Positions 1-6,362 of a stretch of DNA of 9,450 bases are shown here, in pieces. Below the pieces are notes generated by a model. That model searched no databases. It was not told the origin of the DNA and saw nothing but the letters and a program-made list of their open reading frames with translations. The stretch is from an uncultured Chitinophagales bacterium (lineage in GTDB: Bacteria; Bacteroidota; Bacteroidia; Chitinophagales; Chitinophagaceae), in NCBI GenBank assembly GCA_946886475.1, contig CAMPIQ010000139.1, positions 1 through 9,450 on the forward strand. Direction: 5' to 3'. Every line of letters starts with the position of its first letter. The stretch's first letter is position 1. Position numbers and translations under genes: made by a program.

Positions 1-1
1 G

Positions 2-1087
2 AGTCCTTTAGCTTTAATGGCGCAATCAGGAAAATTTACCATCAAAGGCAAGGTTGTTGATTTAAATAGTCCTGCCAAGGTTTATTTACGTTATGTGAAT
101 GACTTAAATACCATCAATGATTCATTGGTACTTAAAAATGGAAAATTCCGGTTTGAAGGAGAGATTGCTGAACCCAAGCGTGCCAGCTTGTCTCTGAACC
201 ATACAGGCGAAGGACGTACCATGGAGGGGTTAGTACTATTCCTGGAAAAAGGAAAGATAAAAATTGAAAGTAAAGATTCCATTAAACATGCCAGGGTTAA
301 AGGAGGGAAGGTAAATGCAGATCTTCAGCAATTGAATCTTGCTTTGAAAGGGGTTTCGGAAAAGTCTGCGAATCTGAATCTGGAATACGGCGCCCTCAGT
401 GCGGAACAAAGAAAAGACAAATCCATAATGGCTGGCATTCAGGAAAAGTCGGAGGCCATTACCGCTGAAAGAAGGGAAGTCCAAAAAAAATTCATCGGGG
501 AAAATCCACAGAGTGTCATTAGTCTGGATGCTTTAAAAAGTTATACGGGTTATGCTCCACAGTACGATGAAGTGGAACCTATGTTTCAATCATTATCCCC
601 GGCCATAAAAAATAGCAGGTCAGGATTAGAATATGCTGCAAGGCTGGAAAAAGTAAAAATGACCTCGGTTGGTGCGATGGCACCGGATTTTACACAGAAT
701 GATCCGGAAGGTAATCCTGTTTCTCTTGCTTCATTCAAAGGAAAATATGTGCTGATAGATTTCTGGGCCAGTTGGTGCGGACCCTGCAGGGTTGAAAATC
801 CAAACCTCGTAAAAGCCTATCAGGCATTTAAGGATAAAAACTTTACTGTACTTGGAATATCCCTGGACCAGGCGAATGGCCGTGAAAAATGGTTAAAAGC
901 AATTGCAGACGATAAGCTTGAATGGACTCATGTGTCTGACCTGGCTTTCTGGAATAATGCCGTAGCCAAACAATATGGTATCAATGCGATACCGCAGAAT
1001 TTTCTGGTAAGTCCGGATGGAAAGATCATTGCAAAGAATATCAGGGGTGAGGAGTTGGGTAAAAAACTTGAAGAGCTGATTAAGTAG
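2..1087 (+). CDS. DUF4369/TlpA-like thioredoxin-family protein, 5'-truncated (WCGPC)
   Basis: Exported thiol-disulfide oxidoreductase of the TlpA/ResA type, expected to act in the periplasm or at the envelope. Numbering is from the ATG at 17. Residues ~5-100 are a beta-rich DUF4369-type domain, ~105-210 a charged helical linker, and ~218-356 the thioredoxin fold. The fold has an 'APDF' entry motif, the active site W253-C-G-P-C257 and a cis-Pro loop at A-I-P326. The reading frame stays open from 17 to the left edge. It encodes S-P-L-A-L before M-A-Q-S-G, which looks like the end of a signal peptide cleaved near A|Q. The ATG at 17 is therefore probably internal and the real start lies upstream of the window. 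It is the first of three tandem paralogues and is closest to the third, with near-identical stretches such as T-H-V-S-D-L and A-K-Q-Y-G-I. The substrate is unknown. Family assignment is firm; the specific role is inferred. Confidence 0.9.
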   Translation, partial: SPLALMAQSGKFTIKGKVVDLNSPAKVYLRYVNDLNTINDSLVLKNGKFRFEGEIAEPKRASLSLNHTGEGRTMEGLVLFLEKGKIKIESKDSIKHARVKGGKVNADLQQLNLALKGVSEKSANLNLEYGALSAEQRKDKSIMAGIQEKSEAITAERREVQKKFIGENPQSVISLDALKSYTGYAPQYDEVEPMFQSLSPAIKNSRSGLEYAARLEKVKMTSVGAMAPDFTQNDPEGNPVSLASFKGKYVLIDFWASWCGPCRVENPNLVKAYQAFKDKNFTVLGISLDQANGREKWLKAIADDKLEWTHVSDLAFWNNAVAKQYGINAIPQNFLVSPDGKIIAKNIRGEELGKKLEELIK

Positions 1088-1092
1088 GTAAT

Positions 1093-1187
1093 AGCATGCC
1101 CTGAAAAAGGAAAGGGCGAAAGGCAAAAGGCAAAGCATGCCCTGGACGAAGGAAGGGGCAATAGACAATAGGTAATAGGCAATAGGC
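1093..1187. repeat. Duplicated 11-mer plus degenerate heptanucleotide repeats
   Basis: The 11-mer AGCATGCCCTG occurs at 1093-1103 and 1134-1144, 41 bp apart, each followed by a purine-rich stretch. The first is followed by three heptamers of the GGCAAAA type (1115-1135: GGCGAAA, GGCAAAA, GGCAAAG). The second is followed by four heptamers of the GGCAATA type (1157-1184: GGCAATA, GACAATA, GGTAATA, GGCAATA). Each 11-mer can also form a short stem, GCCCT with AGGGC (1098-1102/1113-1117) and a weaker GCCCT/GGGGC (1139-1143/1155-1159). The block fills most of the 128-bp gap between the first two thioredoxin genes. It looks like a non-coding intergenic short-sequence repeat; I see no coding or clear regulatory role. 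Confidence 0.8.
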
Positions 1188-1196
1188 TCGCTGCAT

Positions 1197-1212
1197 AATT
1201 ATTTAAATAATT
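1197..1212. other. Perfect 16-bp A/T-only palindrome just before a start codon
   Basis: AATTATTTAAATAATT is its own reverse complement and ends 3 bp before the ATG at 1216. It covers the stretch where a ribosome-binding region would lie. It could be an operator half-site pair, a weak hairpin in the mRNA leader, or chance in an A/T-rich leader. Only the symmetry itself is certain. Confidence 0.4.
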
Positions 1213-1215
1213 CAA

Positions 1216-2343
1216 ATGAAAAGAAGCCCGGTTTTTCTGCTGGCAACAGTGGTGCTGTTTCCATTGTTCGTTTTATCGCAAGGCACCAAAAAAACATTTG
1301 AGATCAGTGGAACCATAAGGGGATTGAAAAACGATAGCATTATTTTATTGGTTGACAGGTATGGTCCCGACGGCAAACGTATGGAACCGGAAGTACTCGT
1401 TACAAATGCAGCAAATGATCATTTTAGTTTCAAAGGAATAGTTTCCATTCCGGATCAGACACAATTGCAATTATCAGGTATGCGATCAAGGAAAACGGTT
1501 TCCGTGTATTTGGAAGAAGGAAGTATTGTGATCGATGGCAACATTGATTCACTCAATTATGTGTCTGTTACCGGTACGCCCACAAACAACGACATGACTA
1601 AGGCTCAAAGCTTTTTCGCCCCTATATATGAAAGGAGGGCTGCACTTTCCCAGGAATTGAGAAAAGCTACAGCAGGTTCGAAGGAGTACGAGATACTGGC
1701 CAAAGAACAACGCAGGAAAACGGATTCAATCAATAATTATAAGATTCAATTCATGGAAACGCATCCTTCGTCTTACATGAGTCTGAGTTATTTATATGTG
1801 CTGCAGGACAATCTGACCACTGAGAAAGTTGAGAGGATATATAATAGTTTTCCATCTGAAATTAAAAAAACATCAATCGGTGAATACATCTATTCCAAAT
1901 TGCAGGCAAATAAATCCGTTGCCATCGGTAAGAAAGCCCCTGATTTTATTTCCTGGGACGCTGAGGGTAAGAAAGTAAACCTTAGTGATTATAAAGGAAA
2001 ATATGTGCTGCTTGAATTCTGGGCCAGCTGGTGTGTTCCCTGCAGGGCCCAGAGTCCCCACCTGGTAAAAATGTATGAAGCGTATAAGGACAAGGGATTT
2101 ACCATCCTTCAATATTCCGTTGATGTAAAAAGAGATGAACAGAAATGGAGAGATGCTATTAAACAGGATGGTTTAACCTGGACACAAATCTCTGATCTCA
2201 CCGGGCCTGGTGACCCTGTATCAAAAATTTATGGCGTTCAGCCTATTCCCGATAATTTTCTGATCTCCCCCGATGGCGTGATCCTTGGCAGGCGCCTGAA
2301 TTCGAAACAACTCGAAGAAATGCTAGTCCGGACCTTTGAATAA
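1216..2343 (+). CDS. DUF4369/TlpA-like thioredoxin-family protein (WCVPC)
   Basis: Exported 375-residue thioredoxin-fold protein, complete. Residues 1-22 form a signal peptide (M-K-R, then a hydrophobic core ending in F-V-L-S-Q-G). Residues ~27-120 form a DUF4369-type beta domain and ~125-232 a charged helical linker. Residues ~236-375 form the TlpA-type fold, with 'APDF', active site W272-C273-V-P-C276 and cis-Pro loop P-I-P345. It is the most divergent of the three neighbouring paralogues. It has S-D-L-T-G-P-G-D-P-V where the other two have S-D-L-x-F-W-(N/D)-N-x-V-A, and it ends in a different C-terminal helix. It probably reduces or isomerises disulfides in exported proteins, fed by the DsbD-type reductase encoded downstream (inference). 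No Shine-Dalgarno sequence is seen before the ATG, as is usual in Bacteroidota. The start is supported by the signal peptide directly after it. The 128-bp repeat-rich gap upstream leaves open whether it is cotranscribed with the first gene. Confidence 0.92.
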   Translation: MKRSPVFLLATVVLFPLFVLSQGTKKTFEISGTIRGLKNDSIILLVDRYGPDGKRMEPEVLVTNAANDHFSFKGIVSIPDQTQLQLSGMRSRKTVSVYLEEGSIVIDGNIDSLNYVSVTGTPTNNDMTKAQSFFAPIYERRAALSQELRKATAGSKEYEILAKEQRRKTDSINNYKIQFMETHPSSYMSLSYLYVLQDNLTTEKVERIYNSFPSEIKKTSIGEYIYSKLQANKSVAIGKKAPDFISWDAEGKKVNLSDYKGKYVLLEFWASWCVPCRAQSPHLVKMYEAYKDKGFTILQYSVDVKRDEQKWRDAIKQDGLTWTQISDLTGPGDPVSKIYGVQPIPDNFLISPDGVILGRRLNSKQLEEMLVRTFE

Positions 2344-2373
2344 AAGCCGAATCATGAAAAGGGTTTATTGGGA

Positions 2374-2387
2374 AATAAAATTTTATT
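2374..2387. other. Perfect 14-bp A/T-only palindrome upstream of third thioredoxin gene
   Basis: AATAAAATTTTATT is its own reverse complement and lies in the 71-bp gap, 27 bp before the ATG at 2415. It parallels the palindrome before the second gene but has a different sequence. It may be a protein-binding site, a weak hairpin or chance in A/T-rich DNA. No convincing Bacteroidota-type promoter (TTTG / TAnnTTTG) could be placed around it. Confidence 0.3.
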
Positions 2388-2414
2388 GTTCAGATAAATA
2401 AATCAAGCATCAAA

Positions 2415-3518
2415 ATGAAATCTCTTTCATTGATCATTTTATTCCTGTTTGCCTGCGCTCCGGCATTTTCGCAAAACACACCCCTTGAATATACTATTGA
2501 AGGACAGGTGGAGGGTATTGCATCAGGTAAAATTTATTTCTCCGTATTTGCTTCAGACCGCAAAATGGATTCTGCAGAAATTATACATGGGGTTTTCAGA
2601 TTCAAAGGTTCTTTGCCGGAGCCATCACCTGTTATTCTTTCTTTAGAGCAAAATTATGTAAACAAGCCTCTGTTTATATTTTTCCTCGATAAAGGGAAAC
2701 ACACGGTAACACTGAATAAAGATGACCTCAATAACGGAAAAGTGAAGGGCTCTGCAACAACCAGTGATTACGAGCTTTTAAAAAATATTGAAAAACCATT
2801 TAATGATAAATTAGCTGCGACAAGGCAACTTTCCCGCGACACTTCAAAGGCAGCACAGGCCGAGTGGGAAAAAATAAGATCATCCACCTACAAAGAAAAG
2901 CTGGCTGCACAGGAAAGTTTTATCAGGACCAATTCATCTTCACCGGTAGCTGCGTGGGCCACGCACAGGAATTTTTCGTTCAGCCCAACTGGTGAAGCTA
3001 CATTCAAAGAGCTGTATCAATTACTATCACCTTCACTGAAGTACACCAGTTATTATACAGCCATGAAGGAAAGTATCCAGAAAATTGAAATGCTTTCCAT
3101 CGGAAATGCAGCTCCTGACTTCACCCAGCATGATACTTTGGGTAAACCCGTGAACCTGTCTGATTTCAGAGGCAGGTATGTGCTTCTGGATTTCTGGGCG
3201 AGTTGGTGCGTGCCATGCCGTAAAGACAACCCCAATGTTGTAAAAGCCTTTAACCGTTATAAAGACAAAGGATTCACAGTACTGGGCGTTTCATTGGACA
3301 GGCCGGGAAAAAAAGAAGCATGGCTTAAGGCAATTCACCAGGATCAGCTAACATGGACGCACGTTAGCGATCTGAAATTCTGGGACAACGAAGTGGCGAA
3401 GCAGTATGGCATTAAAGCTGTTCCGGCAAATCTGCTCATTGGTCCGGACGGGAAAATTTTAGCTAAAAACCTGCATGGTGGGGATTTAGAAAAGGCATTG
3501 AATGATTTCATCAAATAA
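2415..3518 (+). CDS. DUF4369/TlpA-like thioredoxin-family protein (WCVPC)
   Basis: Exported 367-residue thioredoxin-fold protein. Residues 1-20 are a signal peptide ending A-P-A-F-S-Q. A cysteine at 14 (L-F-A-C) faintly resembles a lipobox, but the downstream A-F-S|Q site fits signal peptidase I better. Residues ~24-115 are the DUF4369-type domain and ~118-225 a helical linker. Residues ~230-367 are the TlpA-type fold, with 'APDF', W264-C265-V-P-C268 and cis-Pro loop A-V-P337. The catalytic domain is plainly paralogous to that of the first gene (shared V-K-A-F/Y, F-T-V-L-G, W-L-K-A-I, T-W/E-W-T-H-V-S-D-L, A-K-Q-Y-G-I), but the dipeptide between the cysteines is V-P instead of G-P. That dipeptide sets redox potential in thioredoxin-fold proteins, so the two copies may differ in strength or partner. 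The gene lies 71 bp after the second paralogue and is followed by an inverted repeat. The substrate is unknown. Confidence 0.92.
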   Translation: MKSLSLIILFLFACAPAFSQNTPLEYTIEGQVEGIASGKIYFSVFASDRKMDSAEIIHGVFRFKGSLPEPSPVILSLEQNYVNKPLFIFFLDKGKHTVTLNKDDLNNGKVKGSATTSDYELLKNIEKPFNDKLAATRQLSRDTSKAAQAEWEKIRSSTYKEKLAAQESFIRTNSSSPVAAWATHRNFSFSPTGEATFKELYQLLSPSLKYTSYYTAMKESIQKIEMLSIGNAAPDFTQHDTLGKPVNLSDFRGRYVLLDFWASWCVPCRKDNPNVVKAFNRYKDKGFTVLGVSLDRPGKKEAWLKAIHQDQLTWTHVSDLKFWDNEVAKQYGIKAVPANLLIGPDGKILAKNLHGGDLEKALNDFIK

Positions 3519-3520
3519 CA

Positions 3521-3555
3521 AGATTGGTTCAGCTTATGATTTCCCTAACCAATTT
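3521..3555 (+). terminator. Possible weak terminator hairpin after third thioredoxin gene
   Basis: ATTGGTT (3523-3529) pairs perfectly with AACCAAT (3547-3553). A G-T and an A-T pair can extend the stem outward. The loop is 17 nt. It begins 2 bp after the TAA stop. The stem is A/T-rich, the loop is long and only three T residues follow, so it is a poor intrinsic terminator; it may instead be a 3'-end stabilising hairpin. It separates the three thioredoxin genes from the DsbD pair. Confidence 0.3.
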
Positions 3556-3613
3556 GTGGATTTTCTATATGCATTTCAACCGCTTCTCGTCAGTTTTTAT
3601 TTATGTTAACAAA

Positions 3614-3621
3614 TATTTTTC
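3614..3621 (+). promoter_or_regulatory. Weak candidate -7 element upstream of the DsbD pair
   Basis: TATTTTTC matches the Bacteroidota -7 consensus TAnnTTTG except for the last base, and lies 55 bp before the ATG at 3677. No clear TTTG element is found at the expected distance upstream. The 158-bp gap and the hairpin before it make a promoter here plausible, but this motif could be chance in T-rich DNA. Confidence 0.15.
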
Positions 3622-3676
3622 CTTTATCAGATAGTACTTCCGGGTCTTTAAGGCGTCTTTATATAAACAAATCAGG

Positions 3677-4129
3677 ATGAGAAGACTTGCCCTTATTGCC
3701 GCTGTTGTTTTATTTTCAGCCAGCTGCTTTGCCCAGATCAAAGACCCCGTAAAATGGAGCTTCTCCGCAAAAAAGATAGATGCAACAACCTTTGAGGTTC
3801 ATATGACAGCTTCTATTGAGGATGGCTGGCATATTTATTCCCAGACCACGCCCGACGGTGGCCCCATTCCTACTACCATCGAGTACACCAAAAATCCACT
3901 GCTGACCATTCAGGGTGTTACAAAAGAAGTGGGTAAGCTGGAACAAAAACATGAACCGCTGTTTGGTGTGGATGTAAAACAATTTTCCGATAAAGTGGTT
4001 TTTGTACAGGTGATCAAACTAAAAGGCAAGGTAAAAACCACACTCAATGGATTTGTTGAGTTTATGAGCTGTAATGACCATGAATGCCTGCCTCCATCCA
4101 AAGAAAAATTTACAATAGCCATCAACTAA
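3677..4129 (+). CDS. Stand-alone DsbD alpha-like periplasmic domain protein
   Basis: Exported 150-residue protein equivalent to the N-terminal (alpha) domain of DsbD, the immunoglobulin-like module that passes electrons from the DsbD thioredoxin domain to periplasmic targets. Residues 1-19 are a signal peptide (hydrophobic core, then S-C-F-A|Q). Residues ~23-150 form the beta domain, with P-V-K-W-S-F, G-W-H-I-Y-S-Q and, near the C-terminus, S-C132-N-D-H-E-C137-L-P-P. This matches the C-x(n)-C-x-P-P motif of the DsbD alpha domain in E. coli, here with four residues between the cysteines instead of five. The gene ends 10 bp before the dsbD-type gene, so the two are almost certainly cotranslated. 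The likely job is a detached redox shuttle taking electrons from the neighbour and giving them to the thioredoxin-like proteins encoded upstream (inference). The ATG follows 'TCAGG', a weak Shine-Dalgarno-like sequence only 0-4 bp away, so the start rests mainly on the signal peptide. Confidence 0.88.
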   Translation: MRRLALIAAVVLFSASCFAQIKDPVKWSFSAKKIDATTFEVHMTASIEDGWHIYSQTTPDGGPIPTTIEYTKNPLLTIQGVTKEVGKLEQKHEPLFGVDVKQFSDKVVFVQVIKLKGKVKTTLNGFVEFMSCNDHECLPPSKEKFTIAIN

Positions 4130-4139
4130 CTGCTGCAAC

Positions 4140-6161
4140 ATGATGAAGCTTTATACAGCCTGCCTTCTGGTATGCCTGCATTTGCTTGCCCTTACTTCAG
4201 GGGCCAGCGATTCTACTTCTGGTCCGGTAAAATGGACATTTGATCAACAAAGGATCAGCGAAACTGAAGTATTGCTTTCCATCAGGGCCAGTATTGATCC
4301 GGGCATAAAACTATATGCCCTGCAGAAAAACGGATCAGACGCCCTGTATTCTACTATTGCTTTTGATACCACTGCGGCTAAATATATAAATGGAGCGGCT
4401 ATTGAAAAGGGAACGACACGTTCTGAAAAAGATCCTGCAGTGGAAGCCGTGGTCAGCTTTTTTACCGATACGGTATTGTGGCAGCAGAAAGTGCTGGCCA
4501 CACAGGCCGACAGCCTGGTGATTAAAGGTGCTGTCAATTATTTTTATAAGGAGGGTGACGCCTATTTACCGGGGGAGGAAACGTTCAAATTTTCGATCAG
4601 GCCCGAGCCCCTGGGTTTATCTGAGTCAAAAGCAAACAATGACGCCGGCCGTTCTCTGGGCTGGATTTTTCTGCTTGCATTCGGAGCCGGTCTGCTGGCA
4701 ATTTTTACCCCTTGTATATTTTCAATGATCCCCGTAACTGTCAGCTTTTTCACCAAGCGTAGCGCCACCAGGCAGGAGGGCATCAGGAATGCCCTGTATT
4801 ATGCAGGTTCAATTGTTGCAATTTATACTTTACTTGGCGCATTTATAACCATTGTGTATGGCCCCGCAGCATTGAACAATATTGCCACAAACTGGATCGT
4901 CAATCTTATATTCTTTGCTTTATTCCTGGTATTCGGTATTTCTTTTTTGGGCGCCTTTGAAATTGCACTTCCTTCTTCCTGGTCTACAAAAGCGGACAGC
5001 AAAGCGAACACGAAAAACTTCATGGGAATATTTTTCATGGCGCTTACACTGGTGATCGTCTCCTTTTCCTGTACAGTGCCAATTATCGGTATTGTGGTAG
5101 TAGATATTTCAAAAGGTAATTACTGGGGTCCCTTAATGGGCATGCTTGGATTTTCAGCAGGTATAGCTTTACCATTTGCCTTGTTTGCATTTTTTCCTTC
5201 CAAGCTCAATATACTTGGAAAGTCAGGCGGCTGGCTCAATGCGGTGAAGGTTACATTGGGCTTCCTGGAACTGGCACTGGCACTGAAGTTCCTTTCCAAT
5301 GCTGATCTCGCGAAGGGCTGGCGCATTCTGGACCGTGAGATCTTTATCGCTGCCTGGATCGTGATCTTTGTTCTGCTCGGCATTTACCTGCTGGGTAAAA
5401 TCAAATTCCACCACGACGACGAACTGCCAAAGAATGATTTTGGATTACCATACCTCAGTGTTTCAAGGTTATTGTTGGCCATGACCTCACTGATATTTGC
5501 AGTGTACATGATACCAGGCTTATGGGGTGCACCGCTTAAAGGCATCTCCGCTTTTGTACCGCCGATGGGTACACAGGATTTTAATGCATCGGCAGCAGCG
5601 CCATCTTTATCAAATTCAATGTATGGAGCAAATAATGCCGTAGAACAGGGTCCGCCGCATCCAACCAAATACTATGAGAAAATGAAGATGTACGAACCTG
5701 AAGTAGTGACCAAATATGGCATGATCACTTACTACGATTACAATGAAGCACTTGAAGTAGCCAGAAAATTAAAAAAACCATTGATGCTTGACTTCACCGG
5801 AATCAATTGTGTGAACTGCCGCAAAATGGAAGGGCAGGTGTGGAGCGATCCGCAGGTGATGCAGCGGCTGAAAGAAGATTTCATCATTGCATCGCTTTAT
5901 GTGGATGTACATCATACCGATATACCGGAGCAGGAACAATATTTTTCCGAAGCACTGGATAAGAAGGTTGAAACCCTGGGCGACAGGAACGCGGACTTCC
6001 AGGTAACAACTTTCGGTGCCAATACGCAACCCTATTATTTCTTCCTGGATGCCAATGAAAAAAGACTGGCTGAGGAAGGTTATGGCTACGATCCGTCCAT
6101 ACCAAAATTCATTGAATTGCTGGATAATGTAAAAGCGGAATATCAAAAGAGATTAAAATAA
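4140..6161 (+). CDS. dsbD: DsbD-type protein-disulfide reductase (CcdA-like membrane domain plus thioredoxin domain)
   Basis: Inner-membrane protein, 673 residues, that moves reducing equivalents from cytoplasmic thioredoxin to the periplasm. Residues 1-22 are a signal peptide. Residues ~28-153 are a DsbD alpha-like domain aligning along its length with the preceding gene product (P-V-K-W-T-F ... Y-L-P-G-E-E). At the positions of that protein's two cysteines it has K137 and Y142, so it cannot carry a disulfide. About eight membrane segments follow (near 173-196, 216-240, 252-276, 294-320, 329-352, 366-386, 401-419, 441-460). C192 (T-P-C in segment 1) and C311 (S-C-T-V-P in segment 4) are the expected transmembrane redox pair. 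A linker (~461-525) leads to a thioredoxin domain with C557-V-N-C560 and cis-Pro P631. The residue before the first cysteine is Asn rather than the usual Trp. The start could be the ATG at 4140 or at 4143. E. coli DsbD is shorter (~565). Assignment is firm. Confidence 0.93.
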   Translation: MMKLYTACLLVCLHLLALTSGASDSTSGPVKWTFDQQRISETEVLLSIRASIDPGIKLYALQKNGSDALYSTIAFDTTAAKYINGAAIEKGTTRSEKDPAVEAVVSFFTDTVLWQQKVLATQADSLVIKGAVNYFYKEGDAYLPGEETFKFSIRPEPLGLSESKANNDAGRSLGWIFLLAFGAGLLAIFTPCIFSMIPVTVSFFTKRSATRQEGIRNALYYAGSIVAIYTLLGAFITIVYGPAALNNIATNWIVNLIFFALFLVFGISFLGAFEIALPSSWSTKADSKANTKNFMGIFFMALTLVIVSFSCTVPIIGIVVVDISKGNYWGPLMGMLGFSAGIALPFALFAFFPSKLNILGKSGGWLNAVKVTLGFLELALALKFLSNADLAKGWRILDREIFIAAWIVIFVLLGIYLLGKIKFHHDDELPKNDFGLPYLSVSRLLLAMTSLIFAVYMIPGLWGAPLKGISAFVPPMGTQDFNASAAAPSLSNSMYGANNAVEQGPPHPTKYYEKMKMYEPEVVTKYGMITYYDYNEALEVARKLKKPLMLDFTGINCVNCRKMEGQVWSDPQVMQRLKEDFIIASLYVDVHHTDIPEQEQYFSEALDKKVETLGDRNADFQVTTFGANTQPYYFFLDANEKRLAEEGYGYDPSIPKFIELLDNVKAEYQKRLK

Positions 6162-6197
6162 TGCCGGTAGCCGGTCATTATTAAGGATAGTTTTTTT
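6157..6197 (+). terminator. Hairpin over the dsbD stop codon followed by a T run
   Basis: AATAATGCCGG (6157-6167) pairs with CCGG-T-CATTATT (6171-6182) around a three-base TAG loop, giving 11 pairs with one bulged T at 6175. The TAA stop of dsbD (6159-6161) lies inside the left arm. A run of seven T residues (6191-6197) follows, but 8 bases after the stem rather than directly after it. This is the best intrinsic-terminator candidate in the window and would end the dsbD transcript before the M16 gene. The offset T run keeps it short of certain. Confidence 0.5.
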
Positions 6198-6216
6198 CTC
6201 AGTGAGTTATTAGCCC

Positions 6217-6240
6217 GCGGAACTGTTTCAACTCTTCCGC
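6217..6240. other. Inverted repeat in the gap before the M16 peptidase gene
   Basis: GCGGAA (6217-6222) pairs perfectly with TTCCGC (6235-6240) around a 12-base loop. No T run follows directly. The 201-bp gap also holds eight T residues at 6278-6285 and an 'AGGAGA' at 6328-6333 that is about 30 bases from the ATG, too far to act as a ribosome-binding site. The hairpin may be a second terminator element, a leader structure or a binding site; its role is unknown. Confidence 0.3.
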
Positions 6241-6282
6241 CCTGTTAATAACCGGATACAGACGGCGGTGTGTAACATTTTT

Positions 6283-6314
6283 TTTGTAAAACAATGAAAC
6301 AAAAAGTTTATACA
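6283..6314 (+). promoter_or_regulatory. Weak candidate promoter for the M16 peptidase gene
   Basis: TTTG at 6283-6286 resembles the Bacteroidota -33 element, and TATACA at 6309-6314 could serve as the downstream element. The spacer is 22 bases and the downstream box does not match TAnnTTTG, so the fit is poor. Its position after a terminator-like hairpin and ~50 bp before the ATG at 6363 is what makes it worth noting. Confidence 0.2.
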
Positions 6315-6362
6315 CTGAAAAACAAATAGGAGAACAATATTCAAACAAACAAATAACCACTC

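Noticed and set aside
928..1215. Minus-strand 95-residue ORF with repeated L-L-P-I-T-Y-C-L-L-P motifs
   Set aside because: The motif is simply the translated heptanucleotide repeat, and the rest runs antisense to the 3' end of the first thioredoxin gene. No start context or domain is seen.
2364..2391. Promoter for the third thioredoxin gene (TTG at 2368-2370 with TATTGTTC at 2384-2391)
   Set aside because: The spacing is too short and two of the six fixed positions of TAnnTTTG fail; it is no better than chance in A/T-rich DNA.
2460..2460. Lipoprotein reading of the third thioredoxin protein (L-F-A-C at residues 11-14)
   Set aside because: Phe at the -3/-2 region is a poor lipobox, and a good signal peptidase I site (A-P-A-F-S|Q) follows a few residues later, as in the two neighbours.
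5769..6146. Minus-strand 125-residue ORF inside dsbD
   Set aside because: It is antisense to the well-supported thioredoxin domain of the DsbD-type protein and shows no recognisable motif.
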